NCBI GenBank assembly: GCA_036362985.1
Contig: JAYGXS010000002.1
Span: forward strand, 98,583,980 to 98,647,979
DNA length: 64,000 nt
Reading direction: 5' to 3'
DNA from: Ligula intestinalis
Taxonomy: Eukaryota; Platyhelminthes; Cestoda; Diphyllobothriidea; Diphyllobothriidae
Shown here: one piece after another, positions 1-12,229 of the stretch
Position numbering within the stretch: position 1 is the stretch's first letter
Layout: each line of letters opens with the position of its first letter
The notes under the pieces: generated by a model
The model's input: only the letters and a program-made list of their open reading frames with translations
Told to the model about the DNA's origin: nothing
The model's database searches: none
Position numbers and translations under genes: made by a program

Positions 1-1135
1 TGACCACTAAGCATTATGGGGGGAAGTTTTAGTGGTCCAAAAATCATGAGATGACATTTTGTTGGTGAAAACGGCATTTGCCACTGAACACTCCAGTCGT
101 TTAGTTTTTGAAGGTCTAATTCAATTGTTCTATGCACACTACTTATCGAATTTTTGTTAAAGGCATATGCGAGTTTTAAGTCATCTGCATATAAAAATGT
201 TTTACCAGATGTCGATATCGTGGATAACTCATGAATGTAAATGAGAAATAATAGTGGACCTAGGATAGTGCCTTGAAAAACACCACTGCTTATATGAGTT
301 GGTTCTGATACTATATTTCGAAGTTGTACTACTTGAAATCGGTTGTGAAGATAGGATTTGAGGAAATCAAGCAGGGGGGGCCGAATCCCGTGACTCACTA
401 GCTTCACGATCAGTCTTTTATGTGGAACTTTGTCAAAGGCTTTTTTTAGATCAAAGTAAATTGTAGCTACCGTGTTCCCATCATCTCGATTTCTGGAGAC
501 GAATTCCAAGAAAGTGAGATGGCAGGACTGACATGACTTTTTAGGTAAAAAGGCATGTTGACAGGGAGGTATGAGATTTACGTTCGTCAGATGGTCTAAC
601 AATTGGTTATAAATTATTTTTTCTAAGATTTTTGCTAAAACTGATGTTCGGTGAACACCACGATAATTTTGGGCATTGGACCGATTTCCGTTTTTGTAAA
701 TTGGGATGATACATGATTTTTTCCAGATTTCTGGATAAGTACCATTTGACTGCAGTAACGAGAAAAGGTTAGACAGAAGTATTGGGGCATATGTCATATG
801 TCTCAGTATGCAAGGAGGTATTCTATCCGTTCCATATGATCTGGAATTGGACAGTTGGCGGATAGCTTTCTCTACAGTTTCTTCGTTAAACAATATCTCT
901 TTTAATACTAGTGCCGTCATTTCTGTTGGTTGGGGGATAGGTTCTTCCTCGACTGAATAGTTGGTTGAGAAATACTCGTTGAAAAGATTTGCTATTTGGT
1001 TGTCATTTGTTATTACCATTCCTTGGTCATCAAGCATGATTTGTAGGCCTTGTTTTCGATGATTATTTATTTGTTTCCTGAAGATTTGGGCTGTCCCTTC
1101 TGGGGACTCGATTGCCCGAAGTTCTCCTGCTATCG
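1..1135 (-). mobile_element. LINE reverse transcriptase fragment, open reading frame running off the left edge
   Basis: Read on the minus strand, one frame stays open from about 1135 to base 1, roughly 375 codons. It encodes the central part of a non-LTR retrotransposon ORF2. Visible motifs in order are a linker ending near LFNEYFS, the RT-1 region around SYGTDRIPP, QNYRGVHRTS, CQHAFLPKKSC, FDLKKAFDKVPH, SGVFQGTILGPLLF, the catalytic box LYADDLKLAY, and the start of the thumb near KCHLMIFGP. The endonuclease is missing: the copy is cut at about 1100-1135, where an opposite-strand LINE begins. The 3' part lies outside the window. Over about 160 bp it differs at only about five positions from the plus-strand copy starting near 52346, so the family looks young. 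Role: target-primed reverse transcription of LINE RNA in the nucleus. Whether this copy is active cannot be judged, since both ends are missing. Confidence 0.85.
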
Positions 1136-3057
1136 ACAAGGTACCGCACAGATGGCTTCTGGTAAAATTTATAGCCATTGGCATCCGTCCCCTCTCCCCG
1201 ACTTCATTAGTTCCTACTTGTCTAACCGCAGCCAGAAGGTCCTAGTAGGTTATAGTTACTCCACTTCCCAGCTGATCACGAGTGGTGTTTTGCAAGGCAC
1301 TGTATTGGGTCCTTTACTCTTCATTCTATATATAAACGAAATTTCGACTGTTTTAAAAAAAATCACACAATCTCATTTATGCAGACGACCTCAAATGCAT
1401 CTTCTCATTTTCTAAGGACACGGCAAGTATATGCGATGATAAAATAAATGCGGACCTACTTACACTCTCACGTTGGAGTGCTACCTGGCAGATGGAATGC
1501 TCTCCATCCAAGTGTAGTTTCATGTGTTTCGGTCATGCCAAGCTTCCTCGTCCCCTACTCATTCAAAATACTCCACTTTTAGAACGATCCACTATAAAAG
1601 ACTTAGGTCTTAGCTACACAAATAAACTAGCATTGTCGCCTCATGCGGATCGAATATCTGCGAAGGCTGCACAGATATGTGGTTTTATATCACACAATTT
1701 CTTCCTGCTGGAAATAAATTTAAAACTTTATCGCATGTATGTTCTACCCATCCTTAAATACTGCTGTCCCCTCATTGGTCTAATGAATGCTTCGGACCAC
1801 AGTAAGATTGAAAATGTACAGATGGTATTTACTCGCAAAATATTCGCTCTTCCTCGATCCACTCTTTCTTATACGGAGAGATGTCAGTTAGCGAACATGA
1901 CATTTATTTGGGTCAGAATACTCGAAGAGGGCCTCTGTTTCCTCTTTCGCGTTAACTCTTCCCCTAACCTTCCACGAATCAACGCTCTCATTCACGCAGA
2001 TAGACCTTATGCCAACCGTAATTCCTCAAGGATAATTGCACCCCCCTAAAGCTCCACTTCGAAACATTCTCACTTCTTTGCCTCCAAATATGCCTTCCTC
2101 TGGATAAATTTTCCCCTCGAAATTAGGCTGTCGTCTAACTTAGCATGTTTTAAAGACAAATTATGCAAACACTTAACTTCGGAAGATATAAAGTCCTTGT
2201 TATCCGTCTCCTTCCCAAACACACAACCTTTGGACTTTGAAAAGGGTCCCCCTGATATCTGTGGTGGTTATGCTTATATCAAATTATTTTTCCATACATG
2301 TCTATTTCTTCCTCATTTGAGTGATATTTGCAACGATGTTTTGTCCACTTCTCTGTCCAGTCATCCTTGCCGCTTTCTCAATTCTCCATTGTATAACCTT
2401 GACGAAAGTCTTCATGGTCTTTAGTCATGCTCTGGGCAGCTCGTCGCTAAACTCCGCAGTCTACAAGGTCGCAACTCCGGCGTTTCGTTTATGATCAAGT
2501 TACCTCTGCCGTTCCCTCATCTTCCTGACTCTGTTGTCCGCGATGGCCTCCTCCGGTCTCATCTCCCTGATGGTTGATCATGAAGCCAGTCGGGCGGTGT
2601 AACAATGGTAAATGACAGCCTCTGATGTTATATGATTTCTCCAATTACAGGAAACGTTTCCAACCCTCATACGTTCTCATCAACAGCCCTGTCTCATTTG
2701 CACTACAATCAATCCTCTCAACCAACCCCTTTAATTTTTTTGAAGCAGTTTTTTTCTCCTACGTTTTGTTTTTTTAAGCAGGGGTTCGCTGAACTCCGCC
2801 CCAGATTGAATGGTAGGAGTTTTTTTTCACTGCTTCCTCCTTAGTTCACCATGCGTTGACTAATGCTTTTAAAACGACGATATAATGGTGAAATTGAATT
2901 AATCTGCCAACACTTCTAAACGTTCCCGCTTTCTATGTGGTTGTTTCATGGAGCGCAGCATTTATCAACTTTGTATTTATTTTTCCACAGCACTAAGTTT
3001 GCAATGACGAGGCCCCCCGGGCCTAAAATATAAAATTGATTTATTTATTTATTTATA
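1136..3057 (+). mobile_element. 5'-truncated LINE with broken RT and (TTTA)n tail
   Basis: The fragment begins inside the RT fingers/palm at DKVPHRW. It continues through SSYLSNRSQKVLVG, SGVLQGTVLGPLLF, the metal-binding box region (bases about 1378-1395, where a one-base shift splits the ADD motif), and the thumb/C-terminal stretch up to about 2049-2190. The two main frames are 1050-1415 and 1492-2049; a further shift lies near 1190. After the coding remnant comes a T-rich 3' UTR. The end carries a GC hairpin at 3010-3024 followed by a (TTTA)n tail. It belongs to the same family as the decayed copy at 17818-21390, sharing motifs such as SYSTSQLITSGV versus SYSTPTAILSGV and GLSYTNKL. It is non-functional as seen: truncated and frameshifted. 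Confidence 0.8.
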
Positions 3058-4326
3058 AGGATCTCACAAACTTCGTTTGTTTTCGATTAGAAAGTTAATA
3101 TCTGATAAAGTCAGTAAGAAGACTATGTAATTATTACCCTCTAATTGGCTAGAAATATGATGAACTTTACTAACATAAAACTCTATTACTACCAAAGATA
3201 AATGATAAGTACAAATATACATAAGTAAGAAACGGCATGCGGCATGTTTCATAAGATCAATCCATAAAATTCATGTTGTGACGAGCTGAGAATATTATTG
3301 ATAGTGCCAAATTCTGTAATTATTTGGAAAGTCGTATTTTGCTGAATTAAGCCGAAGAACACTTTTTTTATGAACACAGTGATAATTGTTAATATCCGTG
3401 CGCGGAACAGATTTAGAGAAGGGAATATTAATGAAAGTTTCGCCGAAGTCCGAAAAAATGATGCTCAAAAAGACGTTAACAAATTTATTTAGTAAAGGTG
3501 TAAATATCTTAGTAGTGTAAAACTTTAGTTATGAATGCTATCAGTTCCATCAGTGATCATTCTAGCATATTGTTACACTGACGTCCTTCTACTTAACCCA
3601 AGCTGTAAAGCTCCTATTGATAAATGTTTTTGTACGCACGTGATGAATGTGCGTAACATCATGTTTTATGCAAAATCACGTGCTATGTAAAAGCATTTTC
3701 CAATTAAGCGTTTTAATTTTTAGACTAAAATCTTTTCCTTAAACTTCTGCTGCACTTATAAAGCATTTAGGTTGGAAATTTGTAATGTTACTGTTTCAGG
3801 ACTTGGACATCACACGATGCGATTAGCCTGCAAAAGTGATATTGTCTACCAGCCTTTACATGGAAGTGTAAACCTGAAAGTCATTAAATACGTATCTGTT
3901 CGTCTGCATGGCTAACGGTACCCAGTTGATATATTAGAAATACACGAACACACAATTTGGAAATGTATCATATTTACGAAAATGTCGACTGCCATCGTAT
4001 ATGTCCGTGGACTTTAACGAAAATAATAAAGTACTCTCATTAATTAATTGATAATATTACCTGACCCAAGTGTACTTGAATTAAGATAGTTTAGTGTTAT
4101 AACTGATACTTTTAAAGACCGTGGAAAGTAAAGTTCGATATCCGGTCTGCCTTTCAATGTATATAAATGCATACAGGTTATACAACACGATACACCTTCA
4201 TTGTAAACCACAATTCAACCTCCCATTTACATCATAGGAAAGTATGCACCGTTATGTAGACAGGAGGGGAAGAAGCTTGAAAAAAATCCACTATTCCACT
4301 CAGAAGGCAAGCAGAATTCAAAATTA
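3054..4326. repeat. 1.27-kb direct repeat, copy 1
   Basis: This stretch is repeated in the same orientation at 4553-5825, at roughly 90 percent identity by eye and with a spacing of about 1.5 kb. No coding function is apparent; two 62-residue minus-strand frames are simply the same spot in both copies. The left boundary coincides exactly with the tail of the LINE ending at 3057. The right boundary is hidden by the 10-N run at 4327-4336. Confidence 0.85.
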
Positions 4327-4336
4327 NNNNNNNNNN
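4327..4336. other. Assembly gap (10 N)
   Basis: Ten unknown bases directly follow copy 1 of the 1.27-kb direct repeat. The true gap size and the order of sequence across it are not known. Confidence 0.99.
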
Positions 4337-4552
4337 AAAAATAGATATTATAACATATGAATCCGCAAATCTGTGCAGCTTTGACCGTTATTCTGTAGGC
4401 GTGTGGATAAATATCTCATTTATTGGTGTAGCCTTTACCTAGATCCTTGATGTTGGAAAATTAATTTATTGACCAGTTTTGCAACAACAATGTTTTGGCA
4501 GCATTTCGGGCACAATTTACATGTATTGGCACATATAATATGAGAATGTCGG

Positions 4553-5829
4553 TATAAGGATCTCACAAACTTCGTTTGTTTTCGATTAGAAAGTTAGTAT
4601 CTGATAAAGTCAGTAAGAAGACTATGAAATGATAACCCTCTAGTTGGCTAGAAATATGAGAAACTTTACTAGCATAAAACCATATTACTACCAAAGATAA
4701 ATGATAAGTACAAATATACATAAGTAAGAAACGGCTTGTGGCATGTTTCATAAGATCAATCCATAAAATGCATGTTGTGAGGAGCTAAGAATATTATTAA
4801 TAGTGCCAAATTCTGTCATTATTTGGAAATTCGTATTTTGCTGAATTAAGCCGAAGAAAACTTGTTTATGAACACAATGATAATTGTTAATATCCGTGCG
4901 GGGAACAGATTTAAAAACAGGAACATAAATGAAAGTTGCGCCGTAGTCCGAAAAAATCATGCTCAAAAAATTCGTAAGCTTATTTACTCAGTAAATGTGT
5001 TAATATCGTAATAGTGTAAAACTTTAGTTGGGAATGCTATCAGTTCCATCAGTGATCATTCTAGCATATTGTAACACTGACGTCCTTCTTTTTAACCCGA
5101 ACTGTAAAGCTCCTATTGAAAAATGTTTTTGTACGCACGTGATGAATGTGCGTAACATCATGTTTGATGCAAAACCACGTGCTATTTAAAAGCATTTTCC
5201 AATAAAGCATTTTAATTTTCAGACGAAAACCTTTTCCTAAAACTTCTGCTGTACTTATAAAGCATTCTGGATGGAAATATGCAATTTTACTGTTTCAGGA
5301 CTTGCACATCACATGATGCGATTAGCCTGCAAAAGTGATATTGTCTACCAGACTTTCACCTGGAAGTGTAAACCTGATCGTCATTAAATACTTATCTGTT
5401 CGTCTGCATGATAAACGGTACCCAGTTAATATATTAGAAATCCACGAACACACAATTTGGAAATGTATCATCTTTACGAATATGTCGACTGCCATCGTAT
5501 ATGTCCGTGTACGTTAACGAAAATCATTAAGTGCTGTCATTAATTAAACGATAATATTTCCTGACACAAGTGTACTTGAATAAATATAATTTGCTGTTAT
5601 TACTGACGTTTTGTTTTGAAGACCGTATAAGTATTGTTCGTTATGTGGTCTGCCTTTCAATGTATATAAATGCATACAGGTTATACAACACGATGCATCT
5701 TCATTGCAAACCACAATTCAACCTCCCATTTACATCATAGGAAAGTATGCACCGTTATGTAGACAGGAGGGGAAGAAGCTTAAAAAAATCCACTATTCCA
5801 CTCAGAAGGCAAGCAGAATTCAAAATTAT
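4553..5829. repeat. 1.27-kb direct repeat, copy 2
   Basis: This is the second copy of the segment seen at 3054-4326. It runs on past the point where copy 1 meets the gap. Unlike copy 1, its left side continues into unrelated AT-rich sequence (4337-4552), with no LINE at the boundary. No recognisable gene lies inside it. Confidence 0.85.
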
Positions 5830-8265
5830 TTGGCAGTTACTTTTAAACCGAACGGCACATTTTCCCTAAGTATTACCTTTAACTCTGTTGTTATTGTTTT
5901 CACGCTCACGTGTTTTGCCAGCGTGTTAGCATGTTTCTATGAACGCTATTGTGGCTGCTTATGCAGTACTTGATGCAATCTGCTCAGCTTCTGTTTTTTT
6001 TATCCACTTTGAGAAATCACGTACACTAGCGACAGGGGGATCTATTTCAAGCACGCAGTTATAAGAGTGCACCGGCTTAGCATGTTTTGTTCATTTAACA
6101 CGTCAAATTTGCATTTCTAGCAAATCACGCCATTCTGTTCTTCCATGCCTGCTGATGTCGCCGTTTTCGTCGCCGAGACTCTATGCTCTTGTAGTTGAAA
6201 AGCAACCTTGCTGCGGTGCTCTTTGTAATATTCTTGATTCAGTGAGCTGGGTTGTATCGAGTCCGCAAGATTGAACACCCACTTATACAAAATCCAGCTT
6301 TAGATCTACGCAAGCAATATGGATCGGCCTTTTTCGTTACTAACCGAAGCAAAGCTGGAATTGACTGCAAAATTTTGTCAATCATCACCCGAGAATTGTC
6401 CTTCAAAAAAACTAAGCCTGTCAAAATTGCTGATTGTGACCGGTAACACTGTATTAATTAAAATACGGAAAACCCAGGAAACACTGAAAATCATGCTTAT
6501 TTTGACCATATTTAAGAACATGAGAGGCATGTAGCAGTTTCACTGCCTCCCATATTTAATGTTGGCTTGGTAAACAATCTGTCCTGCTTTATGGTCATTC
6601 GTGTAGAATATCTGCCAAATTTCAATCCCAATTGAGGTAAGTGTAGCAAAGTTGACTTAGGGAAAACACTGTTCAATATGTTCAGTCACTTCTTATAAAT
6701 ATTATTAAATTATTGTTGTACATTAAGAATGTGTCGCTTTAGGTTAGGCAAACCTTAAACCATGGCATTGCATAGAAGGAAAAATTTACGAGATTCCTAA
6801 AAACTGATTCGCATTGACAAGTAAACTCACGCCGCTGGACATTTTTAAACTGTACGTCTACGAGTAAATAAGTGATTCACATAAATTAAAAATGTTTGGC
6901 CACGTTATGATTATTTGATTGCTTTAGGCAGTTGCGTGTGGTCATGTTATTTAATTAAGAACGAAAAGCATGTTCATTACAATTTTGTCCATGTTTACTC
7001 TTTAAGGACATTAACAGCCTCATTCGGCTTCTTTCACTTTACTCATGATAGTATGCTTATTAGCTTACCATAAATGCGATGATTGTTTGCAACACGACTG
7101 CAAGATACAGTGGGAAAGCTTTGTCTTGCCTCAAATAGTCGCACTCAGATTCGCTTACCCAGTTGCATAACATTCAGCAGTTCATAAGCCGCGTGCTTTG
7201 TTAACCAATTCCGAGTATTTATTTAGCCACAGATCTGCCTAATCCACAAAGTACCGTTGACCATTTGCGAGAAAATCTAATCGTACAATTAAGTAGGTAA
7301 TCGATTCACCCCTTTACTAATTTCTAAAGTAAAATAAAAGCAAGGGGTTACTGCCTCACATTATCATGTTATGCAAAATATATAAAAAAAGCATGGATTT
7401 AAATCCACCCACACATTAAACACTTTAAGACAGCGGACATATTGCTAATTTCGTTTTAGTATAATAGCACTTTCTTGTTTTCGTTGACTGCACCGTAGGT
7501 CGGCTTAACGAAAAAGCCATACAACATTTTTGGGCCAAACCTTATGATGATCACTTTGTTTTGGCAACTACGGATCAACTTTTCAGTTGAAAATCGTTCT
7601 GACTGTTCATTAACCAATATCCTAAATCAAAGTGATAAAGATAAATTGAACTATTGGCAATTATTGATGACGTATTGTTTCTCTTCCCGTTTATAAAAGG
7701 TGTTTTTAATTCTACTTTAACAATAAACGTACAAACGTTTGTCCGTGCAAACGGTGCAACCTACGCATATCCCAAAACTATCTGCGCATATATTTATATC
7801 TATGCTACCATCAGGTATAAAACAATATTCCAGATGCAATTGGAAATGCCAAGAAAATTAAACTCTTGATCCAGTGACCGCTTCCGATTTTTTTTCTTAA
7901 CTTCTTCGTGGAGCCCTTATATTCTGCTGTATTGGCAAAGCAAGCATTGCTAAAAAGCACATTCACGCCGCTAGTTTCGTAACATACTTCCTGCGCAATA
8001 AGCAATTCGACGAAATTGTGAATTCCTAATTTGAACAGTGCACCAGGATCTCACACGGTGTTACAATGCACAGCTAGCTACATTTATAAATTTAGCAATG
8101 CCACGTTTTAAATATTAAGTAAGGTGCCCTGCGTTACGCTTCACAATGGGGCTTATGCAGCCTCTGCTTATCCATTCTTCTCTTCAGAAATTATTAAGTA
8201 CACATGCACATCAACAGATGCCTTTGATGCCACGTCCAGAAGGGTTTGGCCTGACTTGCCAAAAT
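5830..8265. other. Stretch without recognisable genes
   Basis: About 2.4 kb of AT-rich sequence. Open frames here are short (up to about 90 codons), lack known motifs and overlap one another on both strands. I see no transposon terminus, no clear promoter and no tandem repeat. It could be intergenic or intronic host DNA or very old repeat. Confidence 0.5.
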
Positions 8266-8724
8266 GCATGATAATAATAATATGTTTATTATGCCAGTTT
8301 ACAGGCAATTGTAAAGAGTTGGTAATGCACCTCTTGGGCGCCTTCCAACACCTGGAAGACCGGAAAAAACCTAAAACAAACTCCCTATGTTGCAGCCAGT
8401 ATTGGTTTTGTTTCAGGTTTTTTGTTTTGTCAATACTGGGCGAGATAGGGAGTTTGTTTCAAGTGAAAAAAACCTGCCTTCAAAGGTATGATAAAAACGG
8501 AATAAATGTACAGTTGTAAGCTGAGTTGACTCATCAGCAGGAGAACTGTTTCATATCGTTTAAAAACATTAGTTCCAGACGGAGAGGGTTGGCACAAGAA
8601 CACAGTGTTCTCAGTCTTCCTTCAATGGTTGTCGGCAAAAGTTGCGCGCTATCGGCTGACAGGTTAGCAGACTGCGGGCTGCTGCTTCAGCCGCATTATC
8701 TTCAGCAGTGAAGCCTGGCGGGGT

Positions 8725-11540
8725 TCAAAGTCCGCGAACGCCATCAGAGTGAAAAATAGATTCCACCGAGTCAGCACCCAAAATTCGTGAAAGTTGTCCT
8801 GAATGTAGAAAACTAGTTATAGCTCTCTTAAACATAGGGTAGTTTCGCTGGGCTTTAATACTTTTGGGCAGCTTATTCCAGATTGATATGGCATTTACTG
8901 AAAAGAATTGCCGGTACTTAACTGTGCGTGCCATAGGAAGAAATAAAAATACGTCTCGATGACTGTCGCATCGAGAGTGCTCAAGCTGCTTTATTGTACT
9001 AAGAGGATTAAAGGTTTGACCATTCATAAGTTTAAACAGTAAAAATAGACCCTTCTGCAATCGACGAAGCCATAGGGGATCCAGCTTTATAAGTTCGCAC
9101 CTTTGTTGGTAGTTTAAGTTACGGTGTTCTGTAGTAAAAACTCTTCTAGTGAAGAAGTGCTGCACCGATTCTATTTTCTTCCGTTCACTAGTGCGCAGAA
9201 GACTGAACAGAGGCGAGAAGTATTCAAGACTAGGTCTCACGTACACATTATAAAGGCTAGTTCTAACCTTGATAGTCTTAAAATTTCTAAGGATAAATCC
9301 GGTGGTTCGGCGTGCTTTCGAGCCTATCAGGGCACAGTGCTCTGACAAATTGAGACTATTAGAGTAGGATATGCCCAAATCATTGATAACTCCTGGGACA
9401 TTTAATTCGTGGCCGTCAATGCTTAATTCCGGTTGATGATCGTCGCCAACAACCATAACGGATGAAAGGGTGAGGCGCCATGTGCAACACCACTGGGCGA
9501 AGGCCTGAAGATCCTTTTTTATCAGCTCGAGCACGATGTTGCGATCTGCTGGTTTATATCGATAAGCGACTTTTAAATCATCAGCGTACATGAAGGGTCT
9601 GCCATACTGAAAACAATCTGAAACGTCGCTGACAAACAGGCAAAATAGGAGCGGACCCAGTACACTACTCTGTATAACTCCACTCCTCACATGCGTGGGG
9701 TTGGAGATAACATTCGAAATTTTTACTCGTTGTTTGCGAGCATCCAAATAGGAAGATATGAAGTTCAGAGGCTTGCTACCTATGCCGAAGGAGGCCAGTT
9801 TCAGAAGGAGGAGTTTATGATCGACCCGATCAAAGGCCTTAGTAAAATCAAATAGACGCTATAAGTGGCAAAACCACTGTCTCTAGATTGCAGCACATAA
9901 TCAACGAAAGAGAGCTGGCAGGTGTCACAAGATCGTTTCTCGAGAAAGCCATGTTGAGCTGTACTGAGCAGGTTGTTCTCTGTCAAGTGACGCATCATCT
10001 TTTCTTTGATTAAGGTCTCCAAGATCTTCGATGCTGCGGGAAGTCTATTTATTGGCCTAAAGTTGTCGAATGATGTCGATCGGCCATGCTTGCGAATAGG
10101 CATTATGTGCGAATCCTTCCACAACGAAGGAAAGGTTTCGCTCTCAAGAGCAAGATTAAATACCTTACAAAGAATAGACGGAAAGATATCATTCGCTTCA
10201 GCTTTTAGAATGCTAACTGGGACGCAATCTGGTCCTGGACTATAGGATTGGCGATAACGACGAATGGCTACAGTCACATACCAGACGGTAAAACGTATGG
10301 TTTCGAGTATGGCACCCGTCCAAGCCTGGATAACCGGAGGTGCAGCGGACGAGCTTTCACTAAAAGTTTCGGATAGGAACGCATTGAAGCTATCGGCGGT
10401 CAACTTAGCGTCAGCTATGGGGTTTTCTAAAGCATCTTGAAGTATGGGGTGTTGCGTTTTCCTCTGCGATTTTACTGTACGCGAAAAGAGTTTCGCAACA
10501 TTAAGGGAAGGGTTTTTAGCGAAATGAGCCTCATCGGCTATCTGCTTTTCTTCGGAGAGCTTCTTAGCCTGCTCAAAGATCAGTGTGATCAAGGGCAGAA
10601 CGGAAGTGTCGTTCTGCCGATGCAAACGACGAGACAGTTTACGCAGACTACGACGGAAAGACAGAGGAAGGTACACTTCATCCTTGACATGTATTACTTT
10701 CTTACGGGGGACAAAGTGGAGGATGAGTGGATCCAACACTTTGTACAGTGCATCGGTACAAACATTTGCATCCAAACATTGGAAAAATTCAGACCAGTCG
10801 AGAGCGTTTAGATGTGCCAGTAGGTCAGCCGTGTTTGCTGATCGGAAGTCATGATAAATACTATACTTTTGGGAAAATGTTTTATCCGCCTCCAGTTCTA
10901 GTTCGCTAACAACTGTAACATGGTCTGAACTCCCAAGTGCGTCTAAGGATGATACTGAAAGTGGTTCGCATCCCTTACAAAAAATTACGTCGAGTATGTT
11001 TGCTCCTCGAGTGGGAAAATCGACTACCTGATCCCACATGCCGATATCTATTGCCTCAAGTAAGTTCTCGAACTTTGAAGGACCGGATGGTGGAAACCAT
11101 TGCACGTCAGGAAGGTTAAAATTGCCTGCAATCAAGCAATTCTTAAGATTCAAGTCGGCTGCGGCATGAAATGACTGCGCGAGACAAAGATCGTAGTCTG
11201 CATTGGCAGTAGGTGGGCGATAAACACAGCCAACAAGTAAGGAGTATTTGTTTTTTAGAACAACTCGTAGCCAGCAGCTCTCCTCCACCGCTGTGAATTG
11301 TGGATAGTCCAACGGGAGAAATGCAAGTGGCTGCTTAATATAGATGCAGCTTCCTCCGCCACGGCCATTGTTTTGATCGTTCTGAATGCGTAAATATCCT
11401 AGAACAGAGAGTTTTGTGTCAGCTACAGAGGCCGATGCCGATGTCTCAGTTACCATAACAATGTCTGGGCGGTTGACTTAAACCATAGTCTGGAGCAAAG
11501 GCATTTTATTAATCAGTGATCTGGCATTCAAAACGACCAA
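8725..11540 (-). pseudogene. LINE ORF2: endonuclease-reverse transcriptase, two breaks
   Basis: The endonuclease begins with LVVLNARSLINK (about 11555-11520), followed by VTET, GGGSCIYIK, YRPPT, IAGNFNLPDVQW, ILDVIF and SSDHVTVV. This matches the apurinic-endonuclease fold of LINEs; the GDFN motif reads GNFN here, with the first acidic residue changed to N, which may weaken catalysis. RT follows with SPGPDCVP, NFRPINRLPA, TAQHGF, FDFTKAFDRVDH, SGVIQSSVLGPLLF and the intact catalytic box MYADDLKVAY near 9590. After it comes a C-terminal domain with DLGISYSN and SIWNKLPK, ending at 8725. A TAA interrupts the endonuclease near 11478. A frameshift near 9858 separates the two RT halves. No ATG precedes the first endonuclease motif; the frame is entered from ORF1 (see the frameshift finding). 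Confidence 0.85.
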
Positions 11541-11578
11541 TTTAAGAGGGCATGTCTGAGGTTTCGGTGGCGGGACAG

Positions 11579-12110
11579 CTAGGCCGTCACTGTTACCGGC
11601 TTCGACCAGAGCGATGTCCTTTTGACCTGAACTATTTTTCCCTCTCTTATTTTGAGATTTGTCTCGCCATTGGATCTCCGTTTTTCTAGCTCTATTATTA
11701 GCTGTCTCATCTTTCTCCGCTCTTTCAACTCGTAATCCGGCTGAAAAAAAACTTGCGAATGCAGACTCCGTAAGAATGGTTTGCGCTCTAGCAAGAGTTT
11801 CGCCTGTGCTTCAGTTTCTAAAATAACTTTTAGAGGACGTGGCCGAGAAATTGATTCTGGAGCTGTTGGAGCCTTCCCTATTCGAAATGCCTTAAGAATG
11901 CGGAAAGACTCGCCTGGTTTTAGCAACGGTTTGGCGTTCACTCACATAAGACCCACGTCATGGTCAATTCGTTCTTGTGCAATTGACGACTCGGACTCTG
12001 GGGCCCCCTTTACAACTATTTTCTGCTTGCGACTCAATGGAACATATGTTGCAAGCTCACGTGCTTCAGCCGAGGGAGCAATTGATGCTATTTCTTTGGC
12101 AAAACACACT
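11579..12110 (-). pseudogene. LINE ORF1, C-terminal half with RRM-like module
   Basis: The minus-strand frame shows IVVKGAPES, then ILKAFRIGKAP, RPRPLKVIL, LLLERK and VFFQPDY, with a basic tail ending in the stop at 11579. The same order appears in the other ORF1 copies here (50424-51090, 38663-39150, 63390-63950). I therefore take it as the conserved ORF1 nucleic-acid-binding module (RRM-like by motif spacing; inference). A TGA at 11942-11944 breaks the frame between the VKG and FRIGK parts. The T8 run at 11744-11751 (A8 on the plus strand) lies exactly in the VFFQ codons. The N-terminal half is decayed. Confidence 0.75.
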
Positions 12111-12229
12111 TTTTTTCACGTGTTTAACTCTAGAAAACTCTGCTTGCTCGGAACATGAGCCCGTATAAGGTTCATCGTTTGGCCAACCAACTAGATTGCG
12201 AACGTCCACGTCTAACATTTTGTTTTTGG

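Larger units (their letters stand above)
8266..12170 (-). mobile_element. Nearly complete LINE (ORF1 + ORF2, CR1/L2-like), decayed
   Basis: On the minus strand the element holds an ORF1 remnant (about 12110-11579), an ORF2 (about 11740-8725) and a 3' UTR of about 450 bp. The 3' UTR ends at an AT-rich tail with (ATT)n near 8270-8283. Its 3' UTR resembles the one at 53867-54085, including a run of bases reading caaactcc and a T-rich stretch with a ccaggtgttgg-like segment. The 5' end is not sharply defined, at about 12100-12200. Damage includes an in-frame TGA in ORF1, a TAA in the endonuclease and one frameshift in RT. Confidence 0.85.

Noticed and set aside
10006..11119. Several plus-strand frames opposite the LINE endonuclease and RT
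   Set aside because: They are antisense shadows of the ORF2 at 8725-11540, whose motifs are clear on the minus strand.
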